From: Pirellula sp.
Lineage (GTDB): Bacteria; Planctomycetota; Planctomycetia; Pirellulales; Lacipirellulaceae
Length of the DNA stretch: 64,000 nucleotides
NCBI GenBank assembly: GCA_013822725.1
Contig: PNKX01000003.1
Location: 62,001-126,000 of the forward strand
Direction of reading: 5' to 3'
Shown: one piece after another, positions 50,366 to 58,982 of the stretch
Layout of the letters: every line of letters starts with the position of its first letter
Numbering within the stretch: position 1 is the stretch's first letter
Made by a program: the position numbers and the translations under genes
Notes under the pieces: model-generated
The model's input: only the letters and a program-made list of their open reading frames with translations
Told to the model about the DNA's origin: nothing
Databases searched by the model: none

Positions 50366-51310
50366 ATGGCGTCGACCATTGCTACAGCGCGCCGGCGCGG
50401 ATTCACGCTGGTGGAACTCCTGGTGGTCATCGCGATCATCGGCATCCTTGTCGCTTTGCTGCTCCCAGCGGTGCAAGCGGCGCGGGAATCATCGCGACGG
50501 ACGTCTTGCATGAACAACCTGAAGCAAATTGGGCTGGCGACGCTGAATTTCCACGACGCCCAGGCGACGCTGCCGCCGCCGAAGGTGCTAGGGGAGGGGG
50601 GTGGGCTCGTTTCCGCCGGGGCCGACGACACCTACAGCCAGCGCGGCAACACGTTTATTTTGTTGCTGCCTTATCTGGAAGAAGGCGCCCGCTATGCCGC
50701 CTACGACCTGGAGCGGATGACGACCGACGCGGTGAACTTGCCGATCACTTCCGTTGCGTTTCCCGCGTACACTTGCCCTTCGATGGCACTGCCGCGCGAG
50801 ATGCCGGAAAGCTCCTGCGGCGAGCGACTTGGTCCGGGCAGTTATCTCATCAGCTCGCGGGTAAAATACGGGGACTACTCCAAACTCGACGGCCCGTTTG
50901 ACGTGCCGCCAGCGCGACGCGGCGACCGCTACCAGTGCGAACTTCGTCGCGTGACGGACGGAGCGTCAAACACGCTATTGATTGGCGAAACGAGTTTTGG
51001 GTTCCAAAGCTACGTCTGGGACGAAGGGTGCGGCCTCGACGGCACGCCGCGGTGGGGAAACTACGCCTGGCCGGCCGGTTATTGGTTTCATGCGTGGGGG
51101 CATACCGGCGAAGGGCGGACGTTCAACTTCAACGATCCCTCGGCCCGCTGGGATTCGGCCTTCACGGCGACGTTTCGCAGCGATCATCCCGGCGGCGTGC
51201 AGTTTGTGCTGCTCGACGGGTCGGTGCAGTTTCTGCGCACCGAGATCGCGAAGGAGACATTGTTCGCGCTCATCACGCGCGCGGGGGAAGAGACGGTCGG
51301 GCCGTATTAA
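50366..51310 (+). CDS. DUF1559 type IV pilin-like protein
   Basis: 314 residues from ATG 50366, preceded by GGAGG at 50351. The pilin signal [50 protein letters not shown] is canonical. The DUF1559 body ends with [25 protein letters not shown], the standard C-terminal motif. It begins 16 nt after the upstream PEP-CTERM-like gene, so the two are likely co-transcribed. The same order occurs at 3164-6023. It is shorter than the first DUF1559 protein (383 residues). Confidence 0.92.
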   Translation: MASTIATARRRGFTLVELLVVIAIIGILVALLLPAVQAARESSRRTSCMNNLKQIGLATLNFHDAQATLPPPKVLGEGGGLVSAGADDTYSQRGNTFILLLPYLEEGARYAAYDLERMTTDAVNLPITSVAFPAYTCPSMALPREMPESSCGERLGPGSYLISSRVKYGDYSKLDGPFDVPPARRGDRYQCELRRVTDGASNTLLIGETSFGFQSYVWDEGCGLDGTPRWGNYAWPAGYWFHAWGHTGEGRTFNFNDPSARWDSAFTATFRSDHPGGVQFVLLDGSVQFLRTEIAKETLFALITRAGEETVGPY

Positions 51311-51344
51311 TCTGACGGCGGCGCCGCCGTCGTGCGGAAAACGA

Positions 51345-51396
51345 AAAAGGCCCGCAGGTCGAACAACCTGTTCAACCTGCGGGCTGCTCAGTTTTT
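51345..51396. terminator. Bidirectional Rho-independent terminator
   Basis: A 10-bp perfect stem GCCCGCAGGT / ACCTGCGGGC (51350-51359, 51375-51384) has A-rich sequence on its left and a T-run on its right. It lies between convergent genes and can serve both. Confidence 0.85.
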
Positions 51397-51437
51397 CACG
51401 CATGCGTACGATGACAACGACGACGCGACGGCGATCG

Positions 51438-52388
51438 TTACTTGGAGCGCCGTTGGCGAACGGCCCCCAACACTGCCGCCATCGCCGCTAAGGCCAACGT
51501 CGAAGGCTCCGGCACGCCGGGCGCGATCGCGAAACCGCCGTCAAAGTTCCGGCCGCCATCGACGAGGGCGCCGCCGGTGATTCCGCCGGTGGCGAGATTG
51601 ACGTCGTAGATCAGGTAAGCGCCGCCCGCCGTGTCGGCGCGCTTCAGCACGGCGTACGCCGAGTCGCCGCCGATGGTGGCGTCGACGCTTAGCGGGTCGG
51701 TGTAAACGTCGAAGCCGATGCCGCGCTGCACGCTAATCGTCACGCCAAAAGAACCGACGAGGTTCATCGTGCCGTTGTTAGGCGGACTCTGCGTGTAGAG
51801 CGAGTTATTGCGGATGTCCATATCATAGAGAATGGTCGTGCCGCCGACTTCAGGCACATTATTGATATACGCCGCCGCATCGGTGAACGGTGCGTTGCTG
51901 CCGGGCTCAATTGCCAGATCGACGTCGACGGCGGCGACGAGGCCGGTGCTCGAGTTCAGCCGCAAATTCTCGCCATTCGTCGAGATCAAACGAATCCGCA
52001 TGCTGTTGTCGGCTTGCAGCGTCTTCGGATTGAAGTCGAAGCCGAACGACTGATTGCCGGCCAGGTTGTAGTCGACTCCGACGGTGGCAAACCCAGCCCC
52101 CACCGGGGTGGCAGCGCCGTTGGTAATGTTGATTGTGTAAAGCTGCGTCGTCGTCGCGCCGACGTCAATGGCGTACAACTGGTTCGTGCCGGGACGGAAG
52201 TCGATCGCTTCGGGGAGGAAGCCGCCATTGCCGATCGTGGTCGACGTCGCCGGGGCGGTAACGTTGAAGCTGAACAGCGTGAAGTTCGCGTCGACGCCGT
52301 ACCCGGTTTGGGCAGAGGCGGGGGCGTGGCAGAGTAGCAGCAGGGCACCGCCGCACAGGAGTGCGCGCACCATCCAAGAAGTTGTCAT
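51438..52388 (-). CDS. PEP-CTERM protein with DUF4394 domain
   Basis: 316 residues from ATG 52388 (AGGAG upstream). A signal peptide (MVRALLCGGALLLLCHAPASA) is followed by a DUF4394 propeller-like domain: YGVDANFTLFSFNVTAPATST, GGFLPEAIDFRPGTNQLYAIDVGATTTQLYTIN, VGVDYNLAGNQSFGFDFNPK, RIRLISTNGENLRLNSSTG and AAAYINNVPEVGGTTILYDMD. The tail is VPEPSTLALAAMAAVLGAV plus RQRRSK. DUF4394 has no known activity. The gene is convergent with the DUF1559 gene across a shared terminator. Confidence 0.92.
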   Translation of the reverse strand: MTTSWMVRALLCGGALLLLCHAPASAQTGYGVDANFTLFSFNVTAPATSTTIGNGGFLPEAIDFRPGTNQLYAIDVGATTTQLYTINITNGAATPVGAGFATVGVDYNLAGNQSFGFDFNPKTLQADNSMRIRLISTNGENLRLNSSTGLVAAVDVDLAIEPGSNAPFTDAAAYINNVPEVGGTTILYDMDIRNNSLYTQSPPNNGTMNLVGSFGVTISVQRGIGFDVYTDPLSVDATIGGDSAYAVLKRADTAGGAYLIYDVNLATGGITGGALVDGGRNFDGGFAIAPGVPEPSTLALAAMAAVLGAVRQRRSK

Positions 52389-52706
52389 CGTTGTCGCTCC
52401 TAACAGGCAAATTGGTGTCTGAGACGTATTTCGTTTCGACCCGAAAACGTTGAACCCGAACTGCCGTTCAGTAGCGACTCTCCACTGACAATGACGAAAA
52501 AAGGTTTGGAACAGGCCAAGGCCCGCGTGACATAGCGTATCGTGTGCGGCCTACCGCATGCAAAGGGGAATCTAGAAAATTTGCAAATCCCTCCTCTTTA
52601 GTGGTAGTTGGGGATGTGGAGAACCACGTCTGCCGACAAACTTGTAGCCGCCGGAAGTTATGACTCATCCGTCAGTTGTGCTGGGGTCACTACTTAGCCC
52701 GTCGGG
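52389..52706. other. Intergenic region, 318 bp
   Basis: Lies between the start of the DUF4394 gene and the end of tspO. It should contain the DUF4394 promoter; apart from its SD I see no clear promoter elements and no repeat. Confidence 0.4.
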
Positions 52707-53174
52707 CTATCGGTTCAATTGCCAAAAGACAAAGTTGAGCGTTGATGCGAAGGCGACCCATAGCCAGTACGGCAACAACAAAAATGCGGCGGCTCGAGAA
52801 ACGCGCCACGCAGCTAAGATCGTCGCTCCGATGACAAGCCAGAGAAGAATGATCTCCAGCAGGGCAGCGCCCATTTGGTGCAGTCCGAAGAAAATCCAAC
52901 TCCAGCCGGCGTTTAACGCCAGTTGGGCGACCCAAAGTCCCATGGCAGGCGATCGGTGCGCTCGCTCCCACAACAGCCAGCCCGCGAGGGAGATCATGAG
53001 ATAGAGCGGGGTCCAGACGACGCCAAAGATCCAGTTCGGTGGCGCGATCGACGGTTTTTTTAGCCCGGCGTACCACTCGCCAGGAGGGAAAGCCTGACCA
53101 AACGCAATCACCGTCGCGATCAGCGCGACAAAGGGAATTAGCGTCCACCACCGCAGTCTATCCCGATCCGACAT
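52707..53174 (-). CDS. tspO: TspO/MBR-family tryptophan-rich sensory protein
   Basis: 155 residues from ATG 53174, which overlaps the end of the DUF2238 gene by 17 nt; the longer frame is out of phase with that gene and has no coding character. Five helices are evident, with the family motifs WYAGLKKPSIAPPNWIFGVVWTPLYLMI, LWVAQLALNAGWSWIFFGLHQ and LLPYWLWVAFASTLNFVFWQLN. TspO proteins bind porphyrins, haem and cholesterol and modulate tetrapyrrole or stress responses in the outer or cytoplasmic membrane. Confidence 0.93.
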   Translation of the reverse strand: MSDRDRLRWWTLIPFVALIATVIAFGQAFPPGEWYAGLKKPSIAPPNWIFGVVWTPLYLMISLAGWLLWERAHRSPAMGLWVAQLALNAGWSWIFFGLHQMGAALLEIILLWLVIGATILAAWRVSRAAAFLLLPYWLWVAFASTLNFVFWQLNR

Positions 53175-53808
53175 CGTTAGTACCTCTTCCATCTCGCCAA
53201 GCGATCGCTGTGCCGAGCGCCGCGATTGAGCTCCCTGCCATCGCCAGCGCCATGTCCTTCTGGGCGTCCCAAAAGTCTCCCTGCTGGCCGTTGTACTTCT
53301 CCGCAAAGTCAGGCGCCGCAATCACGGCGAGCGCCCATTCGAAAACCTCGTAGACGGCGCTCACCCCCGCCACGGCCAGCCAGGCGAACGCTAGTGCGAT
53401 GGCAGGCGCCAATCGGGCGTAGCGGCGCGCGGCTTCGGCCAGCGGCAGCGTCATCAAGACGCCAAAAGCGAAGTGTACCAGGCGATCGTAGTGGTTCCGC
53501 GTCCAGCCGAACCAATCGCTCGGCCCGCTGCCGATCGCGGCGTCACACCATTGTTCGTACGGCACGAACGAGTAGATCCATCTGGCGCCAAGAATGTGCA
53601 GCGACAACATCGCCGCCAGACAGGTCATCGACAGATCCGAAAGCCACCCCCGTTTGGCAGCCAGCAGCAGCGCTGGCAGGGCGATCGCCGTCGGCACATG
53701 CTGCAGCCATTGCTCGCGCGGATAGAGCGGCGACCAGAGCGTGATCCCGAGCAGCGCCATGCCAGCAGCGACGCAGGCAAATTGATAATTGACATGGCTG
53801 CGAATCAT
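53158..53808 (-). CDS. DUF2238 (YjdF-type) membrane protein
   Basis: 216 residues with six predicted helices. Motifs of DUF2238 include LHILGARWIYSFVPYEQW, GWTRNHYDRLVHFAFGVLMTLP, VSAVYEVFEWALA and GQQGDFWDAQKDMALAMAGSSIAAL. The conserved His, Arg, Asp and Glu residues within membrane segments suggest a channel or enzyme buried in the bilayer, but no function is known. It is the first gene of an operon with tspO (17-nt overlap). Confidence 0.92.
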   Translation of the reverse strand: MIRSHVNYQFACVAAGMALLGITLWSPLYPREQWLQHVPTAIALPALLLAAKRGWLSDLSMTCLAAMLSLHILGARWIYSFVPYEQWCDAAIGSGPSDWFGWTRNHYDRLVHFAFGVLMTLPLAEAARRYARLAPAIALAFAWLAVAGVSAVYEVFEWALAVIAAPDFAEKYNGQQGDFWDAQKDMALAMAGSSIAALGTAIAWRDGRGTNDVGSG

Positions 53809-54369
53809 AGCGAGTCCGCCGTCGCGATGTAAAACTTTGACGCCTGGGGAAAATCCGCCGGCGCCCGTCAGTCGCCCAACCTTGCCGCACTTGCCTGGCC
53901 CCGCGCCAGCATGGACGAATTGGCATTAGTTTAAGCGATGCAAGCCTGAACTTCGCCCCTCACAACCCGTATATTGGGTGCATCCCGGCAACATGACGTA
54001 GCCGTTAGGCAGCGCGCGGCGGCGAGACGTGGACGTTCGTCACCGCGAAAGTGAATCGACGCTGTCCCCGCTCAACGCGCCCTCTTGGCAGCTGAGCGGA
54101 AGTTGATGGAACCACGGCGAGCTGGGATTTCCTGACTTAGAGTTTGATGGATCGACTGCGTTTCCGCTTTTCCGTTTCGGGAAGCTGGGACGCGCGAAAG
54201 TCAGTCCGCACACTCGTCAAGACATGGCCGACTCCCCCTCCGCGGCTACGTCGATTCACTTTTCACATGTTCGTCAGGAGCAAGCGGTCGCCTTCATCGA
54301 GCAGCGCTTTCATGCGCCTCCTTCAATGGCTGAAGGTCTCGATGCGGCGATCCAGAGGGGTTCGAGGCC
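53809..54369. other. Divergent intergenic region, 561 bp
   Basis: Between the divergent DUF2238 and subtilase genes. A palindromic ACCCGTATATTGGGT at 53965-53979 contains a TATATT that could be a -10. The rest, including ~220 bp directly upstream of the subtilase, shows open frames without coding character. No repeat of the families listed elsewhere is present. Confidence 0.4.
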
Positions 54370-57300
54370 ATGGCACGCAAGGATCTGCGCAACAGGGACT
54401 TCATCGCGCACGTTGAACTGCTAGAAGATCGCCGCGTCATGTCGGCCGATCCGCTCATTGAGCATCACAGCGTCGACGAACCGCCCGCTCTCGAACAGAC
54501 CGTTCAAGCCGGCGAGTTGGGCGATCCTGATTTTTGGATCGACGCCGAAGACGCGACGACCTTCGACGACTACTTCCAAGAGGTGGAACAAGCTCTCGTT
54601 CAAGCTCACACCCTCACCGGGTGGTACAACGTTCAGTCAAATTACGGGTTCACCGGCCGCGGCCAAACAGTCGCGGTGATCGACAGCGGCATCGCGTACA
54701 ACCACTTTGCTTTCGGCGGAGGCGGCGTCGGCGCTAACTACCGTGTGGTCGGCGGCTGGGACTTCACTGAAGAAAACGACTGGAATTTCTATGACGAAGG
54801 TCCGAGCGGCGGGCACGGGACGCACGTGTCGGGGATTGTGGGCGGCAGCAGCTCTCCCAATACGGGCGTCGCGCCGGGCGTCGATTTCGTCGGGCTGCGC
54901 GTCTTCAACGATGCGGGCGCCGGCTATTTCAGCTGGGTCGAAAACGCTCTCAAGTGGGTACTGCAGAACCGGAACACGTTCGCGAATCCGATCACGACGA
55001 TTAACCTCTCGATGGGCGTCAGCTCTTGGAACGCCGCCACAATTCCGCAGTGGGCGAATCTCGAAGATGAGTTCCAGGCGCTGGAAGCTGCGGGGATCTT
55101 TATCGCAGTTTCCGCCGGCAACAGCTTCACCAGCTTTAATGCCCCGGGGTTAAGTTACCCCGCGTCAAGTCAATACGTCGTGCCCGTGATGGCGACGACT
55201 GACTCCGGGGCGCTCAGCAGTTTCAGTCAGCGGTTGACGCGAGCCATCGCGGCCCCAGGCCAAAACATCGTCAGCACGATTCCCGACTATAGGGGAAACA
55301 GTAACGGCGTCGTCGACGACTATGGCTCGATGTCGGGAACCAGCATGGCGGCTCCATACGTCGCCGGCGCTGCAGTGATTATTCGTCAAGCTATGCAGTT
55401 CGCTGGCATGACGAACATCACGCAGGACATGATTTTCAACCACATGATGGCTAACGCCGACACGCTGTTCGACGACGCCACGAATCTCTCGTACAAACGT
55501 TTGAATCTACAAAAAGCCGTCGATGCGCTCATGCCAAGCGACGATTACGGTTCGACGGCGGCAACCGCCTACAATCTCGGCACGATCAGCGCTTCGTCGA
55601 ACGTCAACGGCGCTATTGGCAGCAAGTCCGACGCTGACTTTTTCAAATTCACCGCGGGGACGACTGGCAACTTCACGTTCAATGTCACCAATCCCCAACA
55701 GGAACTGGCCGCCTCTTGGCAGGCGTATGCCGCCAATGGAACGGTGCTGGCGACGCAAAACGCCAACGGACTGACCTTCGCCGTCACGGCGGGGCAAACG
55801 TACACCGTCCGTCTGACGACCACCGGCGGCGTCGGCAGATACACGTTCACCGCCAGCGCTGGCGGCGGGGGCGGGGGCGGTGGCGGCGTTCAACCGAGCT
55901 TCACTGACTGGGGAATCATCGACTTCAGCCAGTACAACGACGTCGTGATCGGCGGCGAACGCTGGTTCCGCGTCGAGGCCGCAAGTACTGGCAAATTATC
56001 GGTTCTCGGGCAATACGCAGGCTCCAACGCCGCCACGGTTTCGATCTACAACTCCAACATGCAGTTGATCGCTGGAGGCGTGGCATCCGGGTCGACGACG
56101 CGGTCCGACGTGCAAGCCACTGCTGGCGCCGAATACTTTATCCGCGTCACCGGCAGCGCGACGGACGTCGACCTCAGCGTCGTGAATCTTGTTAGCCAGA
56201 ACGGCCTAACGGTTTCCGTCGCCGGAACCAACGGCAACGACGTTTACAGCTTCGCTGCGGGCGGCACTCAAGTCCTGACCGTCAACGGGGTCCAATACCA
56301 GTTCGCCACGAGTTCGGCCAACCAGTTCAACTTTCAAGGGGGCGGTGGCGCGGACGTCATCACGCTGGTTGGCTCCACAGGGAATGAAATCGCAAACCTC
56401 TACGTCGGCTCATCGACGCTGGCCGGTTCAACCTACGCCGTGTCAGCCTCCGGGTTCGAAACGCAAAACCTTCGCGGCGGCGGCGGCCTCGACATTGCTA
56501 ACCTCTACGATTCTGCCGGCAATGACACCTTCACGGCTTGGGCCGATCGAGTGGTGCTCACCGGCGCTGGATATACCAACGAGGCCCGCGACTTCGACAA
56601 CGCCAAGGCCTTTGCCACAGCGGGCGGGTCTGATTCGGCGACGTTCTACGACACCGCCGGCAACGACGTCTTTATCGCCGGCTGGCTCCGCGCAGTCATG
56701 GCCGGGGCGGGGTATTTCAACTGGGCCGAAGGGTTCGACGCGTCGGTCGCTCATGCCACCGCGGGCGGGTACGACAGTGTTGAATACTACGACTCAGCCG
56801 GAAATGATGTGCTGACCGCATGGTCCGACCGCGTCACCTTCAGCGGGACCGGGTTTTCGCATGACGCCCGCGGGTTTGAGCGGACGAAGGCGTTCGCAAC
56901 CGCCGGCGGCGTCGATCAGGCGACTTTCTACGACTCGGCGGGCAACGACCTGTACATCGCGGGAAATCTGCGCGGCATTCTCACTGGCGCCGGCTTTTGG
57001 AACGAGGCGGAAGGCTTCGATTCCACCGTTGCTTACGCCACCGGCGGCGGCGTCGATCGCGTCGAGTTCTACGACTCGACAGGCGACGAAACAGTCTCAG
57101 CATGGTCCGACCGCACGACGATAGTCGGGACGGGTTTCGCTCATGACGCCCGTGGATTCGAACGCACGACGTCGTTCGCCTCCAGCGGATATGACGTCGC
57201 GAACTTCTATGACTCGGCCGGCAACGACACATTCACGGCGCGGCCGACTCAAGTGGTCATGTCCGGCAGCGGGTACTCGAACGAAGTTAGCGGCTTCGAC

Positions 57301-57948
57301 AAGACGAAAGCGATCAGCGTCTCCGGCGGCTACGACCAAGCCGCGTTCTACGACTCAAAGGGCAACGATACGTACTACGCCGGATACGTCCGTTCGGTCC
57401 TCACCGGCGGCGGCTTCTGGCACGAAGCGGAAGGATTCGACAGTTGCGTCGCCTTTTCGACTGCCGGCGGCAATGATAGCGCCGAGTTCTACGGATCAGC
57501 TGGCGACGACATCTACTCCGCGTGGTCCAACCGCGCCAACCTGTCGGGGCTTGGTTACGCCACCGAGGCGCAAAACTTCAAAAAGACGAAGGCTTGGTCG
57601 GGTGGCGGCAACGACCAAGCGGTGTTCTACGATTCGATCGGCAACGACACGCTCTATGCCGGCGCAATCCGCGCTATTCTCACGGGCAACGGATACTGGA
57701 ATGAGGCCGAGGGCTTCGCTCGCACCGCCGCCCACTGCACGGCGGGAGGAAACGACAAAGCGCTGCTCTACGGATCTTCCGGCAACGACAGTCTCACCGG
57801 GACCGGTTCCACTGCGCTCTTACAGGGCGCCGGCTTCCGCCATGAACTCGACGGCTTTGACTCCGTTAAGGCCGACATGTCCGGCGGAGGCGTCGATAAC
57901 GTCAATGTTGCCGCGACCGACTATGTTTTTAGCGTGATTGGCCAGTAA
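54370..57948 (+). CDS. Secreted subtilisin-like (S8) protease with PPC domain and ten ~47-residue repeats
   Basis: 1192 residues. The N-terminus lacks a classical signal peptide but carries HVELLEDRRVMSAD, the planctomycete LEPR/LEDRR-type export motif. The S8 catalytic domain (~75-385) has Asp105 (VIDSG), His149 (GHGTHVSG) and Ser325 (GTSMAAPYVAGAA). A pre-peptidase C-terminal domain (~397-495), a Gly9 linker and a second PPC-like domain follow. From about residue 708 there are ten repeats built on xxFYDSAGNDxxxA...GxGFxxEAxGFDxxxAxATAGGxD, ending in a short cap (VAATDYVFSVIGQ). The repeats look like Ca-stabilised beta-rolls. It is probably a cell-surface or released protease. Confidence 0.92.
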   Translation: MARKDLRNRDFIAHVELLEDRRVMSADPLIEHHSVDEPPALEQTVQAGELGDPDFWIDAEDATTFDDYFQEVEQALVQAHTLTGWYNVQSNYGFTGRGQTVAVIDSGIAYNHFAFGGGGVGANYRVVGGWDFTEENDWNFYDEGPSGGHGTHVSGIVGGSSSPNTGVAPGVDFVGLRVFNDAGAGYFSWVENALKWVLQNRNTFANPITTINLSMGVSSWNAATIPQWANLEDEFQALEAAGIFIAVSAGNSFTSFNAPGLSYPASSQYVVPVMATTDSGALSSFSQRLTRAIAAPGQNIVSTIPDYRGNSNGVVDDYGSMSGTSMAAPYVAGAAVIIRQAMQFAGMTNITQDMIFNHMMANADTLFDDATNLSYKRLNLQKAVDALMPSDDYGSTAATAYNLGTISASSNVNGAIGSKSDADFFKFTAGTTGNFTFNVTNPQQELAASWQAYAANGTVLATQNANGLTFAVTAGQTYTVRLTTTGGVGRYTFTASAGGGGGGGGGVQPSFTDWGIIDFSQYNDVVIGGERWFRVEAASTGKLSVLGQYAGSNAATVSIYNSNMQLIAGGVASGSTTRSDVQATAGAEYFIRVTGSATDVDLSVVNLVSQNGLTVSVAGTNGNDVYSFAAGGTQVLTVNGVQYQFATSSANQFNFQGGGGADVITLVGSTGNEIANLYVGSSTLAGSTYAVSASGFETQNLRGGGGLDIANLYDSAGNDTFTAWADRVVLTGAGYTNEARDFDNAKAFATAGGSDSATFYDTAGNDVFIAGWLRAVMAGAGYFNWAEGFDASVAHATAGGYDSVEYYDSAGNDVLTAWSDRVTFSGTGFSHDARGFERTKAFATAGGVDQATFYDSAGNDLYIAGNLRGILTGAGFWNEAEGFDSTVAYATGGGVDRVEFYDSTGDETVSAWSDRTTIVGTGFAHDARGFERTTSFASSGYDVANFYDSAGNDTFTARPTQVVMSGSGYSNEVSGFDKTKAISVSGGYDQAAFYDSKGNDTYYAGYVRSVLTGGGFWHEAEGFDSCVAFSTAGGNDSAEFYGSAGDDIYSAWSNRANLSGLGYATEAQNFKKTKAWSGGGNDQAVFYDSIGNDTLYAGAIRAILTGNGYWNEAEGFARTAAHCTAGGNDKALLYGSSGNDSLTGTGSTALLQGAGFRHELDGFDSVKADMSGGGVDNVNVAATDYVFSVIGQ
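56491..57897 (+). repeat. Ten protein-coding repeats alternating between two types
   Basis: 1,407 nt code for ten units of 46-47 residues. Type A carries TAWSDR and R/K-TKAF (units 1, 3, 5, 6, 8); type B carries IAGxLRxxLTGAGFWNEAEGFD (units 2, 4, 7, 9); unit 10 is a diverged cap. The order is A B A B A A' B A B cap. Confidence 0.85.
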
Positions 57949-57975
57949 GCTCCTCACGGCTGGAGCGGAAAACTC

Positions 57976-58923
57976 TCATGACGCTTCGATGAGCGTGGCG
58001 ACCCCGACGCCGGATCGCCCGAATCCATTTCCATTGTACAGCAGGTATGTCTGATTTCCGTGACGCTGAATCCAACCGTACGCCAACATTTCGGAGTCCC
58101 ACCCGGAGGGCGACCGTCGTATCCCGACCTCATGATCCCTTCGCTCCCACTTAATGCCGTCGTCCGACTCAGCATAGCCGAGTTGATAGGCTTCATTGGG
58201 ATCGGTGCGATAGTTCCGGAGCGACCGAAAAGGATATAGCATGCCGTATCGCCGCCCCAGAGAAAACACGCACGGCCGCGCAACTGCTAAGCCCGCCCCC
58301 GCGTCGAGACACGAAACGCTAGTGATGTTCCAATCGAAGCCGTCTCGCGATTCGGCGTATTTGACATGATACGCCGGCTCCCATCGACCCTCGATCTGCT
58401 CCCAACCAGTACACGACACGTACCACATTCGCCACAGATCGTTTTCGCGTAGCACGAACGGCGAGGTGACGAAGTAAGGCTCTTGGATACTTCGATCGAT
58501 CAACGGTCCTTGCGAGAACCGCCGGAACGTAACGCCGCCGTCATCGCTGACGGCGACGCCAATCGACTGCTTATAAGGAACGGTTGCTAGGACGTTCCAG
58601 CCGACATAATATAACCGCAAGTGGTCCCCGTCCTGCACAAGGGATGCGGGCATGACGCCGCTGTCGTCAAATGTCCCGGGCTCTCCTAGCGAGAGTACGG
58701 GCGACGGATCAAATTGCCGCACGTGCGGCTCGTCGTCTCCTGTCTCACTTACGCCAACCGTAAGCCGGCCGATTCGCGACTTGCCTTGCGCGTCGCGGGT
58801 GCTGACGTACACCCACCAGTCATCATTGGAGAGTCGTTGCACGACCGGCAGCGTTGCATGAGTACGCGCCCAGTCACACTCGCCGTTCGGCGCCCATAGC
58901 AAGCCTAGTTTCTTCCATTGCAT
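57976..58923 (-). CDS. Glycosidase-like five-bladed beta-propeller protein
   Basis: 315 residues from ATG 58923. The sequence has repeated blade motifs typical of the GH32/43/68 superfamily: WARTHATLPVVQRLSNDDWWVYVSTRD, FDDSGVMPASLVQDGDHLRLYYVGW, SIGVAVSDDGGVTFRRFSQGPL, TSPFVLRENDLWRMWYVSC, VKYAESRDGFDW, VARPCVFSLGRRYGMLYPFRS and EMLAYGWIQRHGNQTYLLYNGNGFG. No signal peptide is present, so it is cytosolic. Similar proteins occur in polysaccharide biosynthesis clusters. It precedes nothing downstream on its strand and follows the sugar epimerase gene by ~60 bp. Confidence 0.75.
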   Translation of the reverse strand: MQWKKLGLLWAPNGECDWARTHATLPVVQRLSNDDWWVYVSTRDAQGKSRIGRLTVGVSETGDDEPHVRQFDPSPVLSLGEPGTFDDSGVMPASLVQDGDHLRLYYVGWNVLATVPYKQSIGVAVSDDGGVTFRRFSQGPLIDRSIQEPYFVTSPFVLRENDLWRMWYVSCTGWEQIEGRWEPAYHVKYAESRDGFDWNITSVSCLDAGAGLAVARPCVFSLGRRYGMLYPFRSLRNYRTDPNEAYQLGYAESDDGIKWERRDHEVGIRRSPSGWDSEMLAYGWIQRHGNQTYLLYNGNGFGRSGVGVATLIEAS

Positions 58924-58982
58924 CGCGTATACCAACCGCAGAACAAGATCGCTACCCGCCGGTCTTCAATCCGTTCCATGTA

